DNA of 21,111 nucleotides from CAZBJJ01 sp964492245 (GTDB lineage: Bacteria > Spirochaetota > Spirochaetia > Treponematales > Breznakiellaceae). The position numbers and the translations under genes are program-made. This document shows positions 1 to 6,265 of this stretch, one piece after another. The stretch covers positions 1 to 21,111 of the forward strand of contig CAZBJJ010000038.1 of assembly GCA_964492245.1 (NCBI GenBank). The letters are read 5' to 3'. The notes below the pieces were generated by a model, which saw only the letters and a program-made list of their open reading frames with translations, did not search any database and was not told where the DNA came from. Within the stretch, counting starts at the first letter, position 1. Each line of letters opens with the position of its first letter.

Positions 1-762
1 ATAGACCTTTGCTGGGTTTGTGTCGTCGAGCAGGGCTTGGCCGTCTTTGTAAAATAAATAGTAATAACTGCCTTTGGGCAGTTCCAGGATAATAGTATAC
101 AGGCCGGGTTCTGTTTCTCGCAGCTCGTACATAAAGGGGTCCCAGGCGTTAAAACTGCCGGCGATACTAATGTGCTCATTGCTTTTGTTATTTGCAAAGC
201 TGAATTCTACACTTTTTCCCCTAATACGCGGTCCTTTATCCAATTCGCGTGGGGGCATGCGTATATCAACAAGGTTGTCGTAATTGTTTTTTCCCTTGAT
301 ATCGGCAAGTCTGACACGTGAGACCTGTATGCCCGTTGTGGCTATTACCGAGGAATTGGGATTCCAGGGGTCTTTGGTCCATACGCCATCAATTATCATC
401 CTATATTCCAATGTCTGCATTTCCGCTGGCCAGGCATAGGTGTAAAACAAGATACCGCTGTCGTAGCGGGCTTCTTTATCGCTCAGGGGGTTTTTTAAAA
501 TGATATCTTCGGGCATGCGGGCAATGGGTTTGTACAGGCGTTTGAACCAATGTATTTTTGCATAGCCCTCATGATTAAATGCAATGCCTATTCTTTCTGC
601 CCCTGTCGCAGTAAATATTACAGAATCGTCGAAGACTTCTGGTGGGCCTGCCTCTTGAATTGCCAGAATTCGGTTGTGAAATCGATAGGATGCGACTTCT
701 ACTGCCCGAACCTGTCCTATTAGGGCACATAATATGGCAAAGAATGTAAAGTATGTTTTCAT
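1..762 (-). CDS. Secreted glycogen-binding (CBM48/AMPK-like) domain protein, C-terminus cut off by window edge
   Basis: The complement is open from an ATG at 760-762 to base 1, giving 254 codons with no stop, so the 3' end lies outside the window. The product starts MKTYFTFFAILCALIGQVRA, a clear type I signal peptide with likely cleavage after VRA. Two early-set beta-sandwich regions follow. The first, at about residues 25-145, contains YRMIIDGVWTKDPWNP. The second, from about 180 to the cut end, contains ISIAGSFNAWDPFMYEL and GSYYYLFYKDG, the hallmark pattern of glycogen-binding CBM48/AMPK-beta modules. In such families these bind alpha-glucan or serve as structural modules in amylases; no catalytic domain is visible in the part seen. 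The protein probably acts in the periplasm or at the surface. It diverges from the flcA-like gene across 40 bp. The SD is weak. The domain class is fairly certain, the function is not. Confidence 0.8.
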   Translation of the reverse strand, partial: MKTYFTFFAILCALIGQVRAVEVASYRFHNRILAIQEAGPPEVFDDSVIFTATGAERIGIAFNHEGYAKIHWFKRLYKPIARMPEDIILKNPLSDKEARYDSGILFYTYAWPAEMQTLEYRMIIDGVWTKDPWNPNSSVIATTGIQVSRVRLADIKGKNNYDNLVDIRMPPRELDKGPRIRGKSVEFSFANNKSNEHISIAGSFNAWDPFMYELRETEPGLYTIILELPKGSYYYLFYKDGQALLDDTNPAKVY

Positions 763-802
763 AGTTCTTTACAATTATCGGTTTCTGCTTCAATATCTTG
801 AC

Positions 803-3800
803 ATGCCCTCTTTACAAGAGTTGGAACAATTTCAAATCTCTTTTCAAAACGTGGGGAAGGAGCGGGAGACTCGCGAAAACCGTGGCGAAATCATGCCCGT
901 TTTGCCTCTGCCCGATAGTTCTCTCGATCCTGGTTTGGCCGACCTTTTAGCTGCTGGCACCGAGCTGGATGATATACTGCCCGAAGTCCCGCCCACTGGC
1001 GCCGACAGCTTTGCTGACGCCGACAGCTCTGCTGACGCCGACAGCTCTGCTGGCACCGACAGCTTTGCTGGCGCCGACAGCTCTGCCGATGTCGATGACC
1101 TATTAAATTCATTGCAATTAGATACTGCCGACTATTCCCTTGATAGCGATGGGGGCGTAGAAAGCCCGGCCCCCACTGCCGATCTGGACTTTGGTGATTT
1201 TTTGGATAGCATTCCCGACGACCTCGGACTGGACATAGAGCCGGCGGCTGAGGAGCCGGCGGCTGAGATGCCAGTAGTCGACGACCTCGGACTGGACCTG
1301 GAGCCGGCGGCTGAGATGCCAGTAGTCGACGATCTCGGACTGGACCTGGAGCCGGCGGCTGAGGAGCCGGCGGCTGAGGAGCCGGCGGCTGAGGAGCCGG
1401 CGGCTGAGGATGAATTTGCCATACCCGATATCGATTTTTCGTTGCCCCCCGCTGGCGCCGAGTTTTCGCTGTCTACTTCGGAGGAGGGGGCAAGCGAAGA
1501 GTTTGATATTTCAAGTAGCGAAGAAGTCGACCCCTTTGCCATCTCTGCCACCGAAACAGAGAGCGACACCGAAGATGATTTTAATCTGGATGGCTTTGAC
1601 ACCTTTAGCCTCGGTGGCGACATTACCGCAGACTTTGGCATAAAACCCGACAGCGACAGTAGTCTAGGTGATGGCGAATCTGGCTTTTCCGATTTAGAAG
1701 ATTTTTCTTTAGAGGGCATTGATGCACTTTTTACAAAAACGCCCGAACCTGCAGTAGCCCCTTCCACCCGTCAGCGCCCAGATAAAAAACAGGTTTCCGC
1801 CGTCAGCACCGAGGAAATCAATTTAACCCCCGAAGATTTTGCAAAACTGGAAGCCAGTCTGGATTCCTATCCGCTCAATCTACGCATGGCCTGCGAAGAG
1901 ATAATAGCAGAACAGGTTATTCCCGCCGAACAGATGGCAGAATTAATCCAAAAATTAGTTGGTGCCGCCGGCCCAAAAGAAATGGCCTCTTTTGCTGGAA
2001 AAATCCTTTCGCGGAACATAGTAATTCCCAAGGGCTTCGAGAAAAAAACAGGCGAAGAACTGGAGGCCGAACAGAGCAGCTTCGCCTGGATTTTTCGCAA
2101 CCGCGTACTGCCCATTTTAAAAATTGCCGCCTTTATAACGGTATGCAGCGCTGTTTTTATCTTTTTGAGTTACCGCTTTGTCTACCGGCCAATAGCTGCC
2201 CACAATCAATATAAAAAAGGCTATGCTCTTATTCCCGAAGGCGCTTACACCAGGGCCCTGGAACGCTTTGACGCGGCAATCCGAATTCAACGCCAAAAAA
2301 AATGGTATTATCGCTATGCAGAAGCCTTTATAGACAAGCGCCAGTACGAATTGGCCCGCCAAATATACGACACTAGCCTGAGCCATTTTAAGCGCGACAA
2401 AAAAACGGTACTTGATTACGTCGCCCTAGAACGGGACAAACTGCGCAACTACGAGCGGGCCGACAAAATTTTAAGAGTTCAACTTTTAAACTGGAAGCTA
2501 AACGACAAAGACGGCCTATTGGCACAGGGAGACAATTTCTTGGCCTGGGCAGAAATTGAATCGGAGCGCTACGAAGATGCCCGAAGTTCCTATGCAAAAC
2601 TCATCGAGCGCTATGGTCAAAAAGATATTTATATGGAGCGCATGCTCACTTATTTTATGCGCACCGACAAGCTTTCCGAGGTTCTGGCCCTGCAAGAGCA
2701 TTTTATGGGGAATAAAAAGCGACAGATTGGACACGAGGCCCTGAGCGAACTCGGCGCCTATTTATTGGATAAAAAAGAAGAAGAGCCCGAGGGAATACCC
2801 GACCCCAACCTTATGCGAATTGCCAATATTGGTAAAATATTTGAGCGGGCAATTAAACAGAATCCCGAATACCCTGAACCTTGGTATCATCTATACCGGT
2901 ATCAGGTGCGCTTTGGCTCTAAGGCCCAGAGTTTGGCCACTATTGAACAGGCGGTACATTTATTTGATAAAGCAGAAGAACGGACAGCCCAAAGAAAGTG
3001 GATGCACATTGATGCCGGCCGCCGCTATGCTTCTCAACTGACCGAAGAAAAGCAATTTATGCGGGCCAACGACCAATTAACTAAAACCGCAAAACTCTAC
3101 GACGACGCCATTGCTCGGCGCATACTAAAACCTTCGCCAGAACTGGGACGCATTTGGGCAGATATGGGAGATCTGGACTACTTTGTCTTTGCCCACCACG
3201 ACGTCGCAATGGCCGCCTACGAACGAGCCCAGCAAGATGGCTGGGCCCCACCAGAAATGCGCTATCGCATGGGTTACATAAACTACAACCGGGGAGACTG
3301 GCGCAAGGCCCTTGAGCGGTTTTACGATGCATCCATAGACCTACCGTTAAATAGAAAACTTCTTTTTGCCTTAGCCAATACCGCCGTTAAACAAAATAAC
3401 TACCAGATGGCCCAAGGCTATTATAACCGCCTATTGGATACGCTCGAACTCCAACGCAGTCGCTATCCCCGATTAGTTCCCGCCGGAAGTGTAGAGCACG
3501 CCGAACTGGCCGAGCGCCTAATGCGATCGCGCAATAACCTGGGGGTAACCCTGGAAAAACTGGCCCGCGAAACTGGCCGTACCGAATATCGCTCCCAGGC
3601 GCTGGCCCTTTTAACTGAGTCGGCACGGGCCTGGGATGCCCTGAGCCGGGACCCCGACTCGATGCTGCGCTCCGAGGCCGGAAACCTGGCAAACCTTAAC
3701 ATTAAAATGATTTACCAGCCGGCACTGGGCTTTGAGCCTCAGATATATCAGGAAATTGATAAAGACGTACTTGAGCCATCACTTTGGGAAGAGTTAATGG

Positions 3801-3808
3801 CAAAATAA
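803..3808 (+). CDS. flcA: Large TPR membrane protein, probable periplasmic flagellar collar protein FlcA
   Basis: The product is 1001 residues. I chose the ATG at 803 because MPSLQELEQFQISFQNVGKE looks like the conserved start of spirochaete homologues; an in-frame ATG at 734 would run into the divergent gene. No good SD precedes 803. Order: a short helical head (1-45); a very acidic, repeat-rich linker (about 55-335) of DADSSA, DLGLDLEPAAE and EEPAAE units; a small globular domain (about 337-430); one membrane helix (about 438-461); then tetratricopeptide repeats to the end, for example GAYTRALERFDAAIRIQ and WRKALERFYDASIDLP. The linker should be cytoplasmic and the TPR part periplasmic. In Borrelia, the TPR protein FlcA builds the collar around the periplasmic flagellar motor and helps stator assembly. 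The name rests on architecture and remembered similarity, so another TPR scaffold is possible. The gene ends 7 bp before a convergent gene. Confidence 0.65.
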   Translation: MPSLQELEQFQISFQNVGKERETRENRGEIMPVLPLPDSSLDPGLADLLAAGTELDDILPEVPPTGADSFADADSSADADSSAGTDSFAGADSSADVDDLLNSLQLDTADYSLDSDGGVESPAPTADLDFGDFLDSIPDDLGLDIEPAAEEPAAEMPVVDDLGLDLEPAAEMPVVDDLGLDLEPAAEEPAAEEPAAEEPAAEDEFAIPDIDFSLPPAGAEFSLSTSEEGASEEFDISSSEEVDPFAISATETESDTEDDFNLDGFDTFSLGGDITADFGIKPDSDSSLGDGESGFSDLEDFSLEGIDALFTKTPEPAVAPSTRQRPDKKQVSAVSTEEINLTPEDFAKLEASLDSYPLNLRMACEEIIAEQVIPAEQMAELIQKLVGAAGPKEMASFAGKILSRNIVIPKGFEKKTGEELEAEQSSFAWIFRNRVLPILKIAAFITVCSAVFIFLSYRFVYRPIAAHNQYKKGYALIPEGAYTRALERFDAAIRIQRQKKWYYRYAEAFIDKRQYELARQIYDTSLSHFKRDKKTVLDYVALERDKLRNYERADKILRVQLLNWKLNDKDGLLAQGDNFLAWAEIESERYEDARSSYAKLIERYGQKDIYMERMLTYFMRTDKLSEVLALQEHFMGNKKRQIGHEALSELGAYLLDKKEEEPEGIPDPNLMRIANIGKIFERAIKQNPEYPEPWYHLYRYQVRFGSKAQSLATIEQAVHLFDKAEERTAQRKWMHIDAGRRYASQLTEEKQFMRANDQLTKTAKLYDDAIARRILKPSPELGRIWADMGDLDYFVFAHHDVAMAAYERAQQDGWAPPEMRYRMGYINYNRGDWRKALERFYDASIDLPLNRKLLFALANTAVKQNNYQMAQGYYNRLLDTLELQRSRYPRLVPAGSVEHAELAERLMRSRNNLGVTLEKLARETGRTEYRSQALALLTESARAWDALSRDPDSMLRSEAGNLANLNIKMIYQPALGFEPQIYQEIDKDVLEPSLWEELMAK
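1001..1090 (+). repeat. Five tandem 18-bp units inside flcA-like gene
   Basis: Five consecutive 18-bp units based on GCCGACAGCTCTGCTGAC start at 1001, 1019, 1037, 1055 and 1073. The first four differ at only one to three positions and the fifth is more diverged. They stay in frame and encode repeated six-residue blocks such as ADSSAD and TDSFAG. Because the unit is a multiple of three, slippage would change linker length without breaking the reading frame. Confidence 0.95.
1217..1408 (+). repeat. Nested 48-bp and 15-bp tandem repeats inside flcA-like gene
   Basis: A 36-bp block encoding DDLGLDLEPAAE occurs three times, starting at 1217, 1280 and 1328. A 12-bp spacer encoding MPVV follows the first two copies. 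The 15-bp unit GAGCCGGCGGCTGAG (EPAAE) is repeated perfectly: one extra copy after the first block and three extra copies after the last. All units are in frame and together make a proline/alanine/glutamate linker. The identity at third codon positions shows recent duplication, so copy number probably varies between strains. Confidence 0.95.
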
Positions 3809-3815
3809 TGTGGCC

Positions 3816-4325
3816 CTATTCATCCCCAATTAAATTGGCGCCCACATTTTGGAGCTCGGGCAGGCTAGAATACACCGTTGGTTTATTTTTGGAAACCTGT
3901 TTATCGTAGTCGACGAGGCGAACAAAGAGCTCGTTAACTAAATCGGCAAAGACCACAAGATTCGAAGAAAAATTGTTTATCGCCATATCGCGTAAAATTT
4001 TATCTCGATCGAAGCCCGAAGCCGTGGGCACCGCCGAAAGCCTTGAGCGTATAGATGGCACTAAATCGCGGCGGGCACTGGCCACAAAGCGGGAACAGGC
4101 AATAATTTGATGGTAAAGTTCATCAATATGTGCTCCTTGGTAGCGATAATACTCGGATCGTTCCACCAGATCGTCAATTCGATCCCATGTAGTGTTGTCC
4201 AGAGCGAGCATTAACAGCGCAGGGCGAATATATCGATTGGAAATATTGGCCCGATAGTGTTCCGATATTCGTTCAATTAAATTTGCTACATCCACATCTT
4301 TTACCAGCATAGCAGCATAGTACAT
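3816..4325 (-). CDS. Hypothetical protein, about 169 residues, helical and soluble
   Basis: I do not recognise this family. The product reads MYYAAMLVKDVDVANLIERI at its start and ends LPELQNVGANLIGDE. It has no signal peptide, no membrane helix and no metal-binding cluster; a single cysteine lies in IIACSRF. It looks like an alpha-helical cytoplasmic protein. The start is uncertain: the ATG at 4325 gives the longest form, a second ATG at 4310 would remove five residues, and neither has a recognisable SD. The stop lies 7 bp from the stop of the convergent flcA-like gene, with no terminator between. It diverges from the lipoprotein gene over 48 bp, so the two may share a regulatory region. That it is a real gene rests on its clean packing between neighbours and on the lack of a competing frame. 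Confidence 0.7.
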   Translation of the reverse strand: MYYAAMLVKDVDVANLIERISEHYRANISNRYIRPALLMLALDNTTWDRIDDLVERSEYYRYQGAHIDELYHQIIACSRFVASARRDLVPSIRSRLSAVPTASGFDRDKILRDMAINNFSSNLVVFADLVNELFVRLVDYDKQVSKNKPTVYSSLPELQNVGANLIGDE

Positions 4326-4338
4326 CTAAAGCGACCAA

Positions 4339-4367
4339 TTGACAAGTAAATACATGCTTCTTAGGAT
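4339..4367 (+). promoter_or_regulatory. Candidate sigma-70-type promoter for the lipoprotein gene
   Basis: A perfect TTGACA at 4339-4344 is followed, after 17 bp, by TAGGAT at 4362-4367, which matches four of six bases of the -10 consensus. Transcription would then begin about at the ATG at 4374, making the message nearly leaderless. The AGGA within the same -10 box could equally be the SD of this gene, with 7 bases to the ATG. The two readings conflict, so the real promoter may lie elsewhere. Confidence 0.35.
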
Positions 4368-4373
4368 GGGCTC

Positions 4374-5618
4374 ATGCGAAAGGGACCCTTATTATTTTTG
4401 TCTGCTCTATTCCTCTTTTTGACCTCCTGTAATTTTAGCCGAAGCCAGATTGCGGTGGTTTATACTGATAGCCCGGACATTGCCAGCATTGCCGAATTAT
4501 ACAACGCCAACCAAAACCAATATATTGTAGAGATAATCTACACAGCCCAGCCCCTGCAAGAAAAAACCCGGCAGACCGACCGGGCCGATATTATAATTTC
4601 CAAATATTTGGACCCCGCTAGGAAAAAACAATTTTTATCGCTAAGTAGTCTTTTAGAGGATAGAATTGTGGACGAAAGAGCTTTTTACCCAGCCCTGTTA
4701 AACGCTGGCCGCAGTGGCTCCACCCAATTTTTTTTGCCCCTGTCCTTTAATATTCCCGCCTTTATCTTTTCTAAAGAGCAGGCCGCCCTCTTTACCAACC
4801 GGCCAGTTATAAGCTTGGAAGAGGCGCGAACTGCCTCTGCAAGCTTTAACCGTTTTTCGGACAAGGCACAAATGGGCTATGCTCCTCGCTGGGATGGTCC
4901 CTTTCTCTTTGCTGTAACCGAATACTTTAAGGTCAATTGGCAGCTAAAAAACGTCTTAAGCTGGGACCCCGTTGCCCTGGATTCCGCTATCGCCTGGCTC
5001 AGAGACTGGAGCCTTAGCGACAATGGCTCAATTGAAAACGAAGACGATTTTACATTCCAACACCTTAACCGACCCCGCCAGGCACTTTTACAAGAGGGAA
5101 AAATCCTTCTCTCCTATGCGACCTCGCAGGAAATTTTTTCCACAAGCGAAGAGGCCCTTTCCCTCTTAGATTTTAAATGGATTTTAGGAAATGGAGGAAT
5201 TCCCGTTACCGACGATGTCCTTTGGCTGGGAATGGCCAAAAAATCTCATTCAAAGACTGCTGCTAGAGATTTTATCCGCTGGCTCTACCGGGAATCGACT
5301 TGGCTGGAAATCTTGGAGTTTTATAGTCGGACAAAGGCAGATGAGAGTCTTTTTGGCATTGGCAAGGGGCTTTCTGCCTTAAAAACGGTAAATGAACGCA
5401 TATATCCCCGTTTTTACCCTCAATTGCTCTCCCATCTTCCCTCTGCCGAGTCGATTGTGGTAAACAACAGAAGTTTTTTTCAATGGCATACATTAAAAGA
5501 AGACCTTATTATTCCCTGGTTACAGGCCAATCTTTCCCATCAAAAACCACCCGAAACCGAAAAACTAAAAAATACTACCCGCGAATGGTTAATACAGGAG
5601 CAGGCTAAATCTAAATAA
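4374..5618 (+). CDS. Orphan lipoprotein resembling an ABC sugar-binding protein
   Basis: This is a 414-residue protein starting MRKGPLLFLSALFLFLTSC, a lipoprotein signal peptide with lipobox LTSC and lipidated Cys19. The rest looks like a cluster-B (MalE-type) solute-binding protein: an opening strand IAVVYTDSPDIASIAELYNA, a run ending RADIIISKYLDPA, then PLSFNIPAFIFSKE in the place where such proteins touch ligand. Later come a WDGPFLFAVTEYF region and a closing helix pair DFIRWLYRESTWLEILEF. Similarity is in layout rather than in strong motifs, so it may be a diverged or repurposed binding protein. No permease or ATPase gene is adjacent, and it stands apart from the importer operon that begins 2.6 kb downstream. 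The start has AGGA 7 bases upstream. The lipoprotein call is firm; the sugar-binding role is inferred. Confidence 0.75.
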   Translation: MRKGPLLFLSALFLFLTSCNFSRSQIAVVYTDSPDIASIAELYNANQNQYIVEIIYTAQPLQEKTRQTDRADIIISKYLDPARKKQFLSLSSLLEDRIVDERAFYPALLNAGRSGSTQFFLPLSFNIPAFIFSKEQAALFTNRPVISLEEARTASASFNRFSDKAQMGYAPRWDGPFLFAVTEYFKVNWQLKNVLSWDPVALDSAIAWLRDWSLSDNGSIENEDDFTFQHLNRPRQALLQEGKILLSYATSQEIFSTSEEALSLLDFKWILGNGGIPVTDDVLWLGMAKKSHSKTAARDFIRWLYRESTWLEILEFYSRTKADESLFGIGKGLSALKTVNERIYPRFYPQLLSHLPSAESIVVNNRSFFQWHTLKEDLIIPWLQANLSHQKPPETEKLKNTTREWLIQEQAKSK

Positions 5619-5666
5619 AGGGGCCTCGAAGAACTTCAGTTTACCGAACTGGCAGAATCACCTATA

Positions 5667-5710
5667 TCAATATTTATAAACTTTATTGTTTTCCTGTCGA
5701 TATTTAAACT
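5667..5710 (+). repeat. AT-rich imperfect direct repeat upstream of small hypothetical gene
   Basis: TCAATATTTATAAACT at 5667-5682 recurs as TCGATATTTAAACT at 5697-5710. The copies start 30 bp apart, close to three helical turns, and the second ends 3 bp before the ATG at 5714. This spacing would suit a regulator bound on one face of the DNA, but AT-rich repeats also arise by chance. No clear promoter was seen in the 95-bp gap (5619-5713). Confidence 0.3.
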
Positions 5711-5713
5711 GTT

Positions 5714-6106
5714 ATGACAAGGGTAAATAATATTGGCAATTTGCGAGCGGTGAGCTATGCCTACTCCTTTGCAGCCGCCGACAAGGTGGCCATGCCGGTG
5801 GCCCCGAATTCATTCATCTACTCCAATTTTAAACACGTCCGGGGAACCCCTGCGCCAGAAGGTAGCCATGGGGTGAGCATAAGCAAATTAAAAGTTTTAG
5901 ACGTACTCATAGATCAACTGGTAAAATTAAAAAAAGAGTCCAAAATTGATACCACCGGCGTCCTCGGCCAAAGCGACGAGCGTCTAGATGCCTTAATTAA
6001 GCAATATAGTGGCGAAATAAAGCAGGCCCAGGCCCAACACGAGGCCCTCCCCTACCGCCCTGCCCCAGCCCTGGGTAGCGGAAGTCTTTTTTCTTTAATG
6101 GCCTAG
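5714..6106 (+). CDS. Small conserved hypothetical protein upstream of pckG
   Basis: The product is 130 residues, starts MTRVNNIGNLRAVSYAYSF and ends LGSGSLFSLMA. It has no signal peptide or membrane helix. The first 50 residues are rich in small and aromatic residues. A central charged helical stretch (about 58-110) contains KLKVLDVLIDQLVKLKKESK and SDERLDALIKQYSGEIKQAQ and could form a coiled coil. I recall a hypothetical gene directly upstream of the PEP carboxykinase gene in Treponema pallidum too; if this is its homologue, the pair is conserved, but I cannot verify this. No SD is visible before the ATG. The gene is followed by 159 bp that hold the probable pckG promoter, so it is probably transcribed separately from pckG. 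The function is unknown. Confidence 0.65.
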   Translation: MTRVNNIGNLRAVSYAYSFAAADKVAMPVAPNSFIYSNFKHVRGTPAPEGSHGVSISKLKVLDVLIDQLVKLKKESKIDTTGVLGQSDERLDALIKQYSGEIKQAQAQHEALPYRPAPALGSGSLFSLMA

Positions 6107-6119
6107 GCCTAAATCTGCG

Positions 6120-6229
6120 CTAAATGCAAAAAAAAACACGTTTTAGCAAGACTTTCTACGAATACAATCGATTTTCTCTTGCACTAATCTGGCTAAATTA
6201 GTATGTTTTTAGCTAAGCTCTGCATTTAG
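6120..6229. promoter_or_regulatory. pckG upstream region: inverted repeat arms bracketing a possible promoter
   Basis: CTAAATGCA at 6120-6128 and its exact reverse complement TGCATTTAG at 6221-6229 flank the likely pckG promoter. Between them lie TTGCAC (6179-6184) and, 17 bp later, TATGTT (6202-6207), each matching four or more of six consensus bases. The paired arms could be operator sites for a looping regulator or a chance match. The whole gap from 6107 to 6265 contains no open gene. Confidence 0.3.
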
Positions 6230-6265
6230 AAAAAGAGCAAAGCCAATTTTATACTAGGAGCCCCT

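Noticed and set aside
734..802. Upstream ATG at 734 as the start of the flcA-like gene
   Set aside because: It would overlap the signal-peptide codons of the divergent gene, lacks an SD, and adds a stretch unlike the conserved-looking start at 803.
1001..1408. Tandem repeats considered as a CRISPR array
   Set aside because: The units are contiguous, in frame and code for protein. There are no unique spacers of even length and no cas genes.
1132..1767. Open frame of 211 codons on the minus strand
   Set aside because: It is the complement of the repeat-rich part of the flcA-like gene. Its Ser/Ala/Gly-rich product reflects the repeats, and it has no SD or recognisable domain.
5637..5651. Small hairpin CAGTT/AACTG after the lipoprotein gene considered as a terminator
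   Set aside because: The stem is only five pairs and no T-run follows.
6250..6255. TATACT considered as the pckG -10 box
   Set aside because: Transcription from it would begin at the ATG and destroy the clear AGGAG SD at 6256-6260; there is no -35 box at the right distance.
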